In this document: piece after piece, positions 37,341 to 50,943 of the stretch | How positions within the stretch are numbered: position 1 is the stretch's first letter | Layout: every line of letters starts with the position of its first letter | Assembly (NCBI RefSeq): GCF_008017755.1 | Contig: NZ_VRTS01000012.1 | Location: forward strand, 1-58,697 | DNA: 58,697 nt | Origin: Alkalisalibacterium limincola | Lineage (GTDB): Bacteria > Pseudomonadota > Gammaproteobacteria > Xanthomonadales > Xanthomonadaceae | Reading direction: 5' to 3' | Program-made: the position numbers and the translations under genes | Notes under the pieces: model-generated | Seen by the model: only the letters and a program-made list of their open reading frames with translations | Told to the model about the DNA's origin: nothing | Database searches by the model: none

Positions 37341-37709
37341 ATGGCCCGCATCCTCATCGTCGATGACTCGCCTTCCCAGTTGATGGGCATGAAACGCATC
37401 ATCGAGAAGCTCGGACACGATCCCCTGACGGCCGAGGATGGTGCCGCGGGCGTGGAGCTCGCGCGCCGCGAACTGCCCGACCTGATCCTGATGGACGTGG
37501 TCATGCCCAACCTCAACGGATTCCAGGCCACCCGCCAGATCTCCAAGGACCCGTCGACCGCGCACATTCCGATCGTGCTGGTGACGACCAAGGACCAGGA
37601 GACCGACAAGGTCTGGGGCATGCGCCAGGGCGCGAAGGGCTACATCACCAAGCCGTTCAACGAGCAGGCCCTGGTGAAGGTGATCAACGAGCTGCTCGCC
37701 GCGCACTGA
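37341..37709 (+). CDS. pilH: PilH-like single-domain response regulator
   Basis: 122 residues, a lone receiver domain. The acidic pair is in ILIVDDSPSQ, the phosphoacceptor Asp is in DLILMDVVMPNLNGFQATRQ, the switch Thr is in VLVTTKDQETDKVWGMRQGA, and the Lys is in YITKPF. The TTKDQETDKVWG segment is characteristic of PilH of the Chp/Pil chemosensory system that controls type IV pilus twitching. The usual pilG/pilI/pilJ partners are absent here, so this may be a detached copy. A strong terminator follows. Confidence 0.82.
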   Translation: MARILIVDDSPSQLMGMKRIIEKLGHDPLTAEDGAAGVELARRELPDLILMDVVMPNLNGFQATRQISKDPSTAHIPIVLVTTKDQETDKVWGMRQGAKGYITKPFNEQALVKVINELLAAH

Positions 37710-37738
37710 CCGCGCCACCACGGCTGCAGCAGCATCGA

Positions 37739-37764
37739 CGCGCCGGCACCTGCCGGCGCGTTTT
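37739..37764 (+). terminator. Intrinsic terminator after the pilH-like gene
   Basis: CGCGCCGGC-ACCT-GCCGGCGCG, a 9-bp stem with a 4-base loop followed by TTTT (37761-37764). It separates the pilH-like gene from the convergent secreted-protein gene. Confidence 0.85.
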
Positions 37765-37772
37765 CGTTGGGC

Positions 37773-38618
37773 CTAGAGGAAATCCTCGAGGTCTTCGGTC
37801 AGCGTCAGCGTGTAGCGCCCCGCATCCCCGCCCAGGTGCCCGATGTAGATCTGGTACACGCCCTCGGGGAAGCGCCGGCGGATCGCCGGATCGAGGTTGC
37901 CGTTGGAATCGTCGTCGCACCAGGCGCCCTGCGGTCCCATCACCACCAGCGTGGCATCGACGTCGCTGTCGACGTACATGTGCAGGTTCACCGCCGAGGT
38001 GACGGTGAGGACGTGGTCGGGTTCGACATGCACCTTGCCCGTGCAGCCCGCCCCGAATCGCGCTGCGTCCATGTCGCCGCCGGTGATGCCACGGCCGATG
38101 GTCGGATCGGGCAGGAAACCGGCACCAAGGGAGAAGGTACGCGGCCCGCTCTCCTCGTCCGCGCCGGGCGTGCCGCCCAGGTTCTCGGTCAACGTGAGCG
38201 TGTAGCGGGCCTGGTCGTCCTGGTCGAAATTCCCGACATAGACCTCGTAGGTGCCGGGCGTGAGCCGCGCGTTGATCTCCGGATTCAGGCCACCATGGGA
38301 ATCATCGTCGCAGAAGGTGCCGGCCGGACCCCGCAGCACCAGCGTGGTGTCGACACTGCTCAGCGCGTAGAGCGTGAGGTCGAGCGTGCTGGTGACGGTG
38401 ATGCGGTGGTCGGGCGAGTCGTCGACCGACCCGACGCACCCGGGCCCGAAGCTGCTGGCATCCACCGAACCTCCGGAGACGCCGCTACCGGTCTGCGGGT
38501 CCGGAGTGAATCCCGCCCCGATCTCGAAATTCCCGTAATCCTGCGCCGCGACCAGCGCGGGCGTGCACATCAACACAAAGGCTGCCAGCATCGCGCCGGC
38601 CCTGGATACACGCATCAT
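37773..38618 (-). CDS. Secreted protein with two tandem PPC-like repeats
   Basis: 281 residues from ATG 38618 (a second ATG follows immediately, and an AGGGGG lies upstream). A signal peptide ends at ALVAAQ. The mature protein is two repeats of ~115 residues, each running from GAGF-x-PDP through DA-xx-FG-x-GC, PDH, TVTS, TLV-xx-GP-x-G, CDDDS and ending in RYTLTLTE. This pattern resembles the beta-sandwich pre-peptidase C-terminal (PPC) domain that often accompanies secreted enzymes. Each repeat has two cysteines, probably disulfide-bonded. No catalytic domain is attached. Probably periplasmic or secreted. Confidence 0.72.
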   Translation of the reverse strand: MMRVSRAGAMLAAFVLMCTPALVAAQDYGNFEIGAGFTPDPQTGSGVSGGSVDASSFGPGCVGSVDDSPDHRITVTSTLDLTLYALSSVDTTLVLRGPAGTFCDDDSHGGLNPEINARLTPGTYEVYVGNFDQDDQARYTLTLTENLGGTPGADEESGPRTFSLGAGFLPDPTIGRGITGGDMDAARFGAGCTGKVHVEPDHVLTVTSAVNLHMYVDSDVDATLVVMGPQGAWCDDDSNGNLDPAIRRRFPEGVYQIYIGHLGGDAGRYTLTLTEDLEDFL

Positions 38619-38719
38619 CGACCCCCTGGATTTTCCGCACCCAGCCCCCCCGGGCGCGGCTACCGGCAAGCGTCCCGCCGGGGCACGCACAGGTCAAGCA
38701 GTTTATGGCTGGCGCGCGC

Positions 38720-39645
38720 TCAGTCCTGCCGCGCGTCGAAGTCGAAGGCCTCGGCCATGCGCTGGTAGGCGGCCTTCTGCGCGTCGCTCTCCGCCTTCGG
38801 GGCGCGCACCTCGAGCAGGACGATCTGGTCGCCGGACGGCTGCCCCGGCAGGCCGCGGCCGCGAAGGCGCAGCTTTCGCCCGGAGTCCGAACCCGCCGGG
38901 ATCCGCAGCGTGACCCGTCCTCCCAGCGTCGGCACGTCGATGCTGCGCCCAGTCCCGCTTCCCAGGGCGCCACCGGCAGGTTGTAGAGGATGTTGCGGCC
39001 GTCGACCTCGAACTGCGGGTGCGGCCGGTACGCGACCTCGAGCAGCAGGTGGCGGCCACCGCCGGCCTGCCCGGCCAGGCGGATCACCTGGCCCTGTCGG
39101 ACGCCGGCCGGAATCTTCACCTCCAGCGTGCGGCCATCGACATTGATGCGCTGCTTGCCGCCGGTGAAGGCCAGCTCCAACGGGATCGCCAGCTTCGCAT
39201 GCACGTCGCCATGCACGGCGTGGCCTGCGTGTCCGGCATGCGCACCCGGCCCCTGCGCCGGACCGCCGCCGGGACCCGGACGACCCGAACGCATGCGTCC
39301 GAAGAGCGACTCGAAGAAATCGCTGAAGCCACCGCCACCGTCATCGCCGAACTCGAACTCGAAACCGTGTGGCGCGCCTCCGCCGCCACCGAAGCCCGGC
39401 GGGGGACGGAATTCCTCCCCGGGACGGAAGCCACCGGCGCGCAACTGGTCGTACTGCGCCCGCTTCGCCGAATCGCGCAGCACTTCATAGGCCTCGCTGA
39501 CCGCCTTGAACTTGTCCTCCGCCCCGGCTTCCTTGCTGACATCGGGGTGGTATTTGCGGGCCAGGCGCCGATAGGCGGTCTTGATCTCCGCCTCGCCGGC
39601 ACCGGGCTCGACGCCCAGGGTCTGGTAGTAGTCCTTGAACTGCAT
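38720..39645 (-). CDS. cbpA: CbpA/DnaJ-type co-chaperone (frameshifted)
   Basis: A curved-DNA-binding-protein-like J-protein of about 308 residues. The J domain (KDYYQTLGVEPGAGEAEIKT, RKYHPDVSKEAG with HPD) is followed by a G/F-rich linker and the type II C-terminal substrate-binding domains without a zinc finger. The frame breaks at about 38946 (EAGLGAASTCRRW); adding one base restores GASIDVPTLGGRVTLRIPAG, which leads to the end at 38720. ATG 39645 has GGAG upstream. It follows hsp20 by 106 bp and probably shares its heat-shock promoter; it would stimulate DnaK. Confidence 0.88.
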
Positions 39646-39751
39646 GCTTCGCTCCGTTGCGGCCCCCGATCAGCGGCGCGAACATGACGGCCCGCGACCG
39701 GAGTCGCGGGGCGCCTGCTGCGCGCCGGGGCCCTCATGGCCCCAGTATCGC

Positions 39752-40201
39752 TTACTCGCCGTTGACCGTGATCCGGCGCGGCGTGGTTTCCGGTCGCTTG
39801 GGGATGGTGATCTCCAGCACCCCGTGCCGCCCGGCCGCGCTGACCTGCTCGGGGTCGGCGCTGTCGGGCAGCGCGAAGCGGCGATAGAACAGGCCGTGCT
39901 GGCGCTCCACACGCGAGTAGCGCTCGTTCTCGTCGCGCTTCTCGGACCTGCGCTCGCCCTTGATGGTCAGGATCCCCTTGTCCATCTGCACTTCGATGTC
40001 CTTGGGGTCGACCCCGGGGATGTCGGCCAGGATCACGAAGCGGCCCGACTCCTCGCGGATGTCCACGCGCGGTGCCCACTGGCTGGTGGCGATGTTGGAC
40101 TGGTCGTTCTCGTCCTCGGAGAAGAACTTCTCGAAGACCTGCTTGATGTCGTTCTGGAGCTGGTTGGAATTGCCCCAGGGGTTGTAGCGGATCATGCTCA
40201 T
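39752..40201 (-). CDS. Hsp20 family small heat-shock protein
   Basis: 149 residues from ATG 40201 (GGAGG six bases before; a second Met two codons later). The alpha-crystallin domain runs from WAPRVDIREESGRFVILADI to ITIPKRP, with the conserved GVLEITIPKR strand. The N-terminal ~45 residues begin MSMIRYNPWG, the HspA form usual in Xanthomonadales. It is an ATP-independent holdase that would hand clients to DnaK/CbpA. A consensus sigma-32 promoter lies upstream. Confidence 0.93.
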   Translation of the reverse strand: MSMIRYNPWGNSNQLQNDIKQVFEKFFSEDENDQSNIATSQWAPRVDIREESGRFVILADIPGVDPKDIEVQMDKGILTIKGERRSEKRDENERYSRVERQHGLFYRRFALPDSADPEQVSAAGRHGVLEITIPKRPETTPRRITVNGE

Positions 40202-40254
40202 GGGAACCTCCACTTGGTTGGGGCAGTCCGGTTGCATCCGGCTGCTGCTCAGGA

Positions 40255-40282
40255 ATCTGGGGTCGCCTGGCAGGGCTTCAAG
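40255..40282 (-). promoter_or_regulatory. Sigma-32 (RpoH) heat-shock promoter
   Basis: On the minus strand, CTTGAAG (40282-40276) and CCCCAGAT (40262-40255) are separated by 13 bp, close to the RpoH consensus CTTGAAA-N13-15-CCCCATNT. It lies ~54 bp before hsp20 and would drive hsp20 and probably cbpA on heat shock. Confidence 0.85.
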
Positions 40283-40354
40283 AGGGAAGCGACGGGGTTT
40301 TCACGCGCCGGCGCTACACTCCCTGCTCCCTTCCCCAGCACAAGGATTCCCCGC

Positions 40355-40834
40355 ATGGCGATCTCCCCCGGCCAACGCATTCCCGCCGCCACCGTCAACG
40401 AAATGCGCGACGGCGTGCAGGCCGTGGACACCGCCAAGCTGTTCGAGGGCCGCAAGATGGTGCTCTTCGCGGTGCCCGGCGCGTTCACCCCGACCTGCTC
40501 GGCCAAGCACCTGCCGGGCTTCGTGGCGCACTTCGCGGACTTCAAGGCGCGCGGCTACGACGTGGCCTGCCTGTCGGTGAACGATGCCTTCGTCATGGGC
40601 GCCTGGGGCGAGAGCCAGCAGGTGCCCGAGGGCCTGCACATGCTGGCCGACGGCAATGGCGAATTCACCCGCGCACTGGGCCTGGAACTCGACGGCACCG
40701 CCTTCGGCATGGGCTTGCGCGCCCAGCGCTTCGCGCTGGCGGCCGAGGACGGCGTGGTGACCCACGTGGCCGTCGAAGCGCCCGGTGAATTCAAGGTCTC
40801 CAGCGCCGAGGCCATGCTCGAAGCCATCGGCTGA
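40355..40834 (+). CDS. Peroxiredoxin (Prx5/AhpC-TSA family)
   Basis: 159 residues from ATG 40355. The peroxidatic cysteine lies in VPGAFTPTCSAKHLPGF, the Prx5 hallmark, followed by FKARGYDVACLSVNDAFVM. No resolving cysteine in the usual C-terminal position is seen, so it is likely the 1-Cys/atypical type needing glutathione or thioredoxin for reduction. Cytoplasmic; reduces hydrogen and alkyl hydroperoxides. It is divergent from the heat-shock pair and ends at a strong terminator. Confidence 0.92.
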   Translation: MAISPGQRIPAATVNEMRDGVQAVDTAKLFEGRKMVLFAVPGAFTPTCSAKHLPGFVAHFADFKARGYDVACLSVNDAFVMGAWGESQQVPEGLHMLADGNGEFTRALGLELDGTAFGMGLRAQRFALAAEDGVVTHVAVEAPGEFKVSSAEAMLEAIG

Positions 40835-40860
40835 AGCGGCGGCTGACGCGTCCCGGAACG

Positions 40861-40888
40861 AAAAAGGCGACCCGAGGGTCGCCTTTTT
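40861..40888. terminator. Bidirectional intrinsic terminator between the peroxiredoxin gene and gyrA
   Basis: AAAAA-GGCGACCC-GA-GGGTCGCC-TTTTT: an 8-bp GC stem flanked by five A and five T, so it functions in both directions. It serves both convergent genes. The 40835-40909 gap holds nothing else. Confidence 0.93.
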
Positions 40889-40909
40889 CGTGGATCACGC
40901 CGACCGGAG

Positions 40910-43540
<2,631 letters not shown>

Positions 43541-43639
43541 TCGTTTTTCCGTTGGTTTTCAACACCCTGCGCCGCCCTCCCCGGACGCTCGCAGGCATGG
43601 GCCCGGCGGGCATGCGCCGACCGGGTCAAAAGACGGTGA

Positions 43640-43645
43640 AGTATA
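43640..43645 (-). promoter_or_regulatory. Probable extended -10 of the gyrA promoter
   Basis: On the minus strand TGCTATACT gives an extended -10 (TGn-TATACT), about 100 bp upstream of the gyrA start. The -35 is weak, which is common for supercoiling-sensitive gyr promoters. The remaining 43541-43721 region has no gene. Confidence 0.6.
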
Positions 43646-43721
43646 GCATGGACACGGGCGATCCAGCCGGGTTTTTAGCGAACCAAATCAGTAACTTGCA
43701 ACTGCGGAAGCCAACCCCGGT

Positions 43722-44771
43722 TCAGGCCGGGAAAGCGCGTGCCATCCGGGCCCGGTCCGGCGCTTCGATGACGCCCTTCTCGGTGACGATCACATCGATC
43801 AGGCCGGCCGGGGTGATGTCGAAGACAGGGTTCCAGGCGCGCACGCCTTCGGCCACGGTGCGGGTGCCTGAAACGCCCAGCAACTCGGCTGGATCACGCA
43901 TCTCGATCTCGATGCCGGCACCGCTTTCCATCGCCATGTCGACGGTCGAGGACGGCGCCACGACCATGAACTTCACCCCGTAGTGGCGCGCGACGATGGC
44001 CAGCTGCGAGGAGCCGATCTTGTTGGCCGTGTCGCCGTTGGCACAGATGCGGTCGGCGCCGATGACCACCCATTGCACCTGACCGGAGGCCATCAGGTGG
44101 GCGGCGGCTGAATCGGCCACCAGCGTCGAGTCGATGCCGTCCTGCAACAGCTCCCACACCGTGAGGCGCGCACCCTGCAGCCACGGACGTGTTTCGCCGG
44201 CGAATATCCGCTCGACGCGGCCCGACGCGACCCCCGCCCGGATGACACCCAGCGCCGTGCCGAAACCCGCGGTGGCCAGCGAACCGGTGTTGCAATGGGT
44301 CAGCACGCCGCTGCCCGCGACCATGAGGTCGGAGCCCAGCTCACCCATGCGCCGGTTGGCGGCCAGGTCTTCCTCGGTGATCGCTTGCGCCTCGGCCTCC
44401 AGTCGCTCCTGCCAGTCGCTGCCCGATGCGGCCAGCACGCGGCCCATGCGGGCCAGTGCCCAGGCCAGGTTGACCGCCGTGGGGCGCGCGCGGTTGAGCA
44501 CATCGACGGCATCGCGCAAGGCGCGCAACGCGTCCGGCCCGGAGTTGGCACGCACGTCGCGCCCGGCCAGCACCAGGCCCCAGGCGGCCGCGATGCCGAT
44601 GGCGGGCGCCCCCCGCACGACGAGGTCATGGATGCCGCGCGCCACCGCCGGATGGTCGGCGCAGCGCACGTAGACTTCCTCGAACGGCAGCTTGCGCTGG
44701 TCGAGCATCTCCAGGGCGTCACCGGTCCAGCGCAGGGGCCGGACGCGGTCGTAGCGGGCGAAATCGATCAT
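43722..44771 (-). CDS. mtnA: Methylthioribose-1-phosphate isomerase
   Basis: 349 residues from ATG 44771. Isomerises 5-methylthioribose-1-phosphate to methylthioribulose-1-phosphate in methionine salvage. [19 protein letters not shown] near the N-terminus, [20 protein letters not shown] with the catalytic Cys, [29 protein letters not shown] with the catalytic Asp, and [18 protein letters not shown] at the C-terminus match MtnA of the eIF2B-like family. No other mtn gene is in the window. Confidence 0.95.
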   Translation of the reverse strand: MIDFARYDRVRPLRWTGDALEMLDQRKLPFEEVYVRCADHPAVARGIHDLVVRGAPAIGIAAAWGLVLAGRDVRANSGPDALRALRDAVDVLNRARPTAVNLAWALARMGRVLAASGSDWQERLEAEAQAITEEDLAANRRMGELGSDLMVAGSGVLTHCNTGSLATAGFGTALGVIRAGVASGRVERIFAGETRPWLQGARLTVWELLQDGIDSTLVADSAAAHLMASGQVQWVVIGADRICANGDTANKIGSSQLAIVARHYGVKFMVVAPSSTVDMAMESGAGIEIEMRDPAELLGVSGTRTVAEGVRAWNPVFDITPAGLIDVIVTEKGVIEAPDRARMARAFPA

Positions 44772-44850
44772 CGGGGTGGTCCGGAAAAGCCCGTAGTCTA
44801 GCAATCCGACAATGAGATGGAGTTGGCGGCTCCGTCCGCCATGTTTGCGT

Positions 44851-46563
44851 ATGCTGGGCGCGTTGAACGTCCACGATGCCACTGTCCTCGCTTCCGCCCG
44901 GGATGCCCGTCGCTCCTGGCTTGGCTTCGTCGCCGCCGCCGCGGTCCTGGTGGTGGTGGGTGTCGCCGTGGTCGCCAGTACGCTGGTCACCGCGGCCGAC
45001 GCGATGCGCATCGAACGCATGCAGCAGCGCCTGCTCGTCATCGAACGCTCGGTCACCGCCCTGCGCTCGGCCGAGGCTTCGCAGCGCCTGCACGTGCTGA
45101 CCGGCGAGGCCGACAGCCTGTCCAACTTCCACTCGGCGTCCGCGGAGTTGCTCGCGATCATCGAGAGGCTTCGTGCGAACCCGCATCCCGATGCGATGCA
45201 ACGCCAGCGGATCGACTCGCTGATCGCCATGGCCGAACCGCGCCTTGAGCACGCGCGGATGGTGACACGCGTCTATGCGCAGTCGGGTCTCGACGCCGCC
45301 GTGCACGAGCTTCGCCAGGGCGGCGGACTGGCGCTGAGCCGCGAGATCACCCAACTGGCCGAAACGATCGAGACGATCGACGAGTACGCCCTGGCTGCGG
45401 CGCAAGTCTCCCGCCGGAGGAACCATGTGGTGCTCATCGCCCTGGCGTTCGGCGGGATCGGTTTGAGCCTGGCGGTCCTGGCCCTGGTCCTGCGCCGCGT
45501 CCTGCGCGAGACCCACAGTATTGCCACGGCCCAGGGCCAGTTCGCCGAACGCTACGACACCGCTCGCGCCGCACAGGAGGACATGCAGGCCTTGAGCCGG
45601 TACGCCGGCCTGCTGCAGAGCTGCCGAAGCTTCGACGAAGCCCTGTCGGTGTCGCAACAGACCCTGGACCGCCTTTTCCCGGAGCTGGGCGGTGCGCTGT
45701 ACCTGGCGCGTGCGTCGAAGGACTACGCAGAAAGGATGTTCACCTGGGGAAGCCTCCCGTCCCCGACCCGGGAACTGGCCGCACCCGACGACTGCTGGGC
45801 ACTGCGCCGGGGCCACAGCTACTCCGTGCCCCAGATCCAGCGGGACGTCAAATGCGCGCACGTCGAGCTGCCTCCAGAGAACCAACCGGCGACGACGCTG
45901 TGCGTGCCGATGTCGGTCCAGGGCGAGTCCCTGGGCTTCCTGTACCTGGCGCGCAGCGGCGAAGGGCCGATCGCACGCGCGGCGCTGGCCGAGGCGGCGA
46001 GCGAGCAGTTGGCCCTGGCACTGTTCAACCTGCGCCTGCAGGACCAGTTGCGCGTGCAGTCGATCCGCGACCCGCTGACCGGCCTGTTCAACCGGCGCTA
46101 CCTCGAGGAGTCGCTGACCCGTGAGACCGCCCGTGCCCAGCGGCGCGACGGGCACATCGCCGTGCTGATGATAGATGTCGATCATTTCAAGCGCTTCAAC
46201 GACGATCACGGTCACGAGGCCGGCGACGCCGTCCTGCGGCACGTCGGCGAATTGCTGCGGGGCCAGTGCCGGGCCGAGGACGTGCCCTGCCGCTACGGCG
46301 GCGAGGAGTTCACGCTGATCCTGCCCGACACCGAATCGAAGTTCGCGATGCAGCGGGGTGACCAGATACGCGAAGCGATCGCGCGCGCCGAGCTCACGCA
46401 CCTGGGCAGACCCCTGCCAGCGATCACCGTCACGATTGGCGTGGCCACTTACCCGCAGCAGGCGCTGCGGCCGGATGGACTGCTGCGCTGCGCCGACGCC
46501 GCGCTGTACGCCGCCAAGAAGGCCGGACGAAACCAGGTGCTGCTGGCCCCCGAGGGAAGCTGA
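44851..46563 (+). CDS. Diguanylate cyclase with CHASE3-like sensor, GAF and GGDEF domains
   Basis: About 570 residues from ATG 44851; the start is uncertain because no clear ribosome site is visible. One transmembrane segment (residues ~24-44), a helical periplasmic region of CHASE3 type (~45-180) and a second membrane segment ([22 protein letters not shown]) precede a GAF-like domain (~245-395) and a C-terminal GGDEF domain. The active loop is RYGGEEF, and RAED lies exactly five residues before GGEEF, forming the product-inhibition I-site. It should make c-di-GMP from GTP in response to an envelope or small-molecule cue. Confidence 0.88.
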   Translation: MLGALNVHDATVLASARDARRSWLGFVAAAAVLVVVGVAVVASTLVTAADAMRIERMQQRLLVIERSVTALRSAEASQRLHVLTGEADSLSNFHSASAELLAIIERLRANPHPDAMQRQRIDSLIAMAEPRLEHARMVTRVYAQSGLDAAVHELRQGGGLALSREITQLAETIETIDEYALAAAQVSRRRNHVVLIALAFGGIGLSLAVLALVLRRVLRETHSIATAQGQFAERYDTARAAQEDMQALSRYAGLLQSCRSFDEALSVSQQTLDRLFPELGGALYLARASKDYAERMFTWGSLPSPTRELAAPDDCWALRRGHSYSVPQIQRDVKCAHVELPPENQPATTLCVPMSVQGESLGFLYLARSGEGPIARAALAEAASEQLALALFNLRLQDQLRVQSIRDPLTGLFNRRYLEESLTRETARAQRRDGHIAVLMIDVDHFKRFNDDHGHEAGDAVLRHVGELLRGQCRAEDVPCRYGGEEFTLILPDTESKFAMQRGDQIREAIARAELTHLGRPLPAITVTIGVATYPQQALRPDGLLRCADAALYAAKKAGRNQVLLAPEGS

Positions 46564-46566
46564 AGC

Positions 46567-47550
46567 TCAGGCCCGCTCGAACGGAAACGCCAGCACGTCG
46601 GCGATCCGGTCGGTGCCCATCATCGTCATCAGCAGGCGCTCGACGCCGAGTGCCACGCCGGCGCACGCCGGCAGGCCGTGGTCGAGCGCCGCCAGCATCG
46701 CCTCATCCACCGGCGGACGCACCGCTCCGCGACCATGGCGCTTGTGGAGGTCGCGGGTGAAGCGCTGCCGCTGCTCGTTGCCATCGGTCAGCTCGTGGTA
46801 GCCGTTGGCCAGTTCAAGCGGACCGACGTAGAGCTCGAAACGCTCCGCCACCGGGGGTTCGTCCTCGCGGATCTTCGCCAGCGCACACTGGCTCGCCGGA
46901 TAGTCGCTCAGCACCAGGATGCGCCCGTTCGACAGCGAGGGCTGGATCAGGTGGGTCATCAGCAGGTCCAGCCAGTCGTCGCGACCCAGTCCCTCGGGGT
47001 CGATCTCGTAGACCGCAAGTGGCGCGCGCAGCTCCTCCACGGACGCGGTGAACGGATCGATGCCCAGCTTCTTGCGGTAGAGCTCGCGGAACGTGGCGCG
47101 GCGCACCGCAGTGCGTCGACCCACCAGGCCCAGTGCGGCCTGCACGAGGTCGGCAGCTTCCTCGGCCAGGCGCCGGTGGTCCCATCCCACCCGGTACCAC
47201 TCCAGCATCGTGAACTCGGGGTTGTGGCGGGTGCCGGCCTCGCCGTTGCGGAATACCCGACCCATCTCGTAGCAGTCGCCCACACCCGCGGCCACCAGGC
47301 GCTTGAGCGGGTACTCCGGCGAAGTGCGCAGCCAGCGCTTGGCGGGACCGCCGGCAGCGGGGCCATCGAACCGGGTGCTGAAGCTTTCGATGTTCGCATC
47401 GGTGTTGCCGCCGGCCGACAGCATCGGCGTCTCGACCTCCAGCACCCCGCGCTCGGCGAAGAACTCGCGGACGAGCTGGTACAGGCGTGCGCGAAGGCGC
47501 AGTGCTTCGATGCGGGCCGTGGGCTGCCAGTCGGCTGGGGTATGGGACAT
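46567..47550 (-). CDS. epmA: EF-P--(R)-beta-lysine ligase (GenX/PoxA)
   Basis: 327 residues from ATG 47550. A class II aminoacyl-tRNA-synthetase-like catalytic domain without the anticodon-binding domain: LVREFFAERGVLEVETPMLS (motif 1), YEMGRVFRNGEAGTRHNPEFTMLEWYR (motif 2 region) and VALGVERLLMTMMG (motif 3). It activates beta-lysine and attaches it to a lysine of elongation factor P to ease polyproline translation. The efp and epmB genes are not in the window. It ends 3 bp from the convergent diguanylate cyclase. Confidence 0.92.
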   Translation of the reverse strand: MSHTPADWQPTARIEALRLRARLYQLVREFFAERGVLEVETPMLSAGGNTDANIESFSTRFDGPAAGGPAKRWLRTSPEYPLKRLVAAGVGDCYEMGRVFRNGEAGTRHNPEFTMLEWYRVGWDHRRLAEEAADLVQAALGLVGRRTAVRRATFRELYRKKLGIDPFTASVEELRAPLAVYEIDPEGLGRDDWLDLLMTHLIQPSLSNGRILVLSDYPASQCALAKIREDEPPVAERFELYVGPLELANGYHELTDGNEQRQRFTRDLHKRHGRGAVRPPVDEAMLAALDHGLPACAGVALGVERLLMTMMGTDRIADVLAFPFERA

Positions 47551-47673
47551 CGTCACGCTTCGTTCTGGGGCACCGGCCCCGGTGCCAGCAAGGTTATCGT
47601 CTGCACGCCGCAGTTCCTGAACCGCGCCCGCGCCACGTGCAGGCAGCGCGTACCGCGTCACGCAATCCGCCTG

Positions 47674-50057
<2,384 letters not shown>

Positions 50058-50918
50058 TTACCAGCGCGGGGGCTGGTTGGCCGCGTCGCGCTTGCGGTCG
50101 TAGGCGCGCAGTTCGTCGCGGATGTGGGCGATGCGCTGGCGCCCGAGCGCATTGCGCTCCTCGTCCAGCACGACGGCATCGAGCAGTTCGGCCATGCGCT
50201 GCGCGGTCGGCAGCATCATGTCCCACGCGTCCAGCGCCGGTACCGGCGTGGGCAGGGTCATGAAGAAGCTGATGCCCGGGGTCTGCAGTTGCTGGATTCC
50301 GGCCAGTTCGAAATTTCCCGGCTTGACCATGTTGGCGACGCTGAACACCGGCCCCTGCTCGGGATGGCCATCCACCAGTCGGTGGAAGATGCCCATGTAG
50401 CCATAGATGAGGCCGGCCTTCTCGGCCGCGACGACGAGGTCGGGCCCACTGAGCTGCGCACCGGCGCGCGCCGCCACGAAAAGCGTGAGGATGCGGTCGA
50501 ACTGCTCGTCCGGACGCTCGCCGAGTTTCGCGTTGGCCGAACCGCCCGCCTTGGGCTCGACCCGGCCGCCACGGTGCGCGTGCTCGTCCTCGTCCCCGCC
50601 GCGATCCTCGGCATTTTCCTCCGCCAGCGTACGCTCGAGCAGTTCGAGCTCGGCCTGGATCTCGCGGTCGAACTCCGGATCTTCGCCCTGCGGCGCCACC
50701 GCGGACGCGCCGTCCTCGTCCTCGACCATGTCGCTCAGGGTCGGCTCGCGGCGCCCGGCTTCGGGCTCCGCGCCCCGGCGCCCGGTCGCGGCGGCGCTTC
50801 GCGCGCGCGGCCCACGACGGACCTGGTCCGGCTTTCCGGGACGGCCGAACCAGTAGATCGCGCCAATCAGGATCAGGCCTGCGATCAGCAGGATGATTCG
50901 AAGCTGGGTGGCATCCAT
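50058..50918 (-). CDS. zipA: Cell-division protein ZipA
   Basis: 286 residues. One N-terminal transmembrane segment (IILLIAGLILIGAIYWFG), a long charged Pro/Gln-poor linker rich in Arg and acidic residues, and the C-terminal FtsZ-binding ZipA domain (ILTLFVAARAGAQLSGPDLV to LPTAQRMAELLDAVVLDEER). It tethers FtsZ to the inner membrane at the division site. It lies between smc and ligA in the arrangement common in Gammaproteobacteria (gaps 25 and 9 bp), so the three are one operon. Confidence 0.93.
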   Translation of the reverse strand: MDATQLRIILLIAGLILIGAIYWFGRPGKPDQVRRGPRARSAAATGRRGAEPEAGRREPTLSDMVEDEDGASAVAPQGEDPEFDREIQAELELLERTLAEENAEDRGGDEDEHAHRGGRVEPKAGGSANAKLGERPDEQFDRILTLFVAARAGAQLSGPDLVVAAEKAGLIYGYMGIFHRLVDGHPEQGPVFSVANMVKPGNFELAGIQQLQTPGISFFMTLPTPVPALDAWDMMLPTAQRMAELLDAVVLDEERNALGRQRIAHIRDELRAYDRKRDAANQPPRW

Positions 50919-50943
50919 CGTTGTCAGGGTCCTCCTCGGGGGG

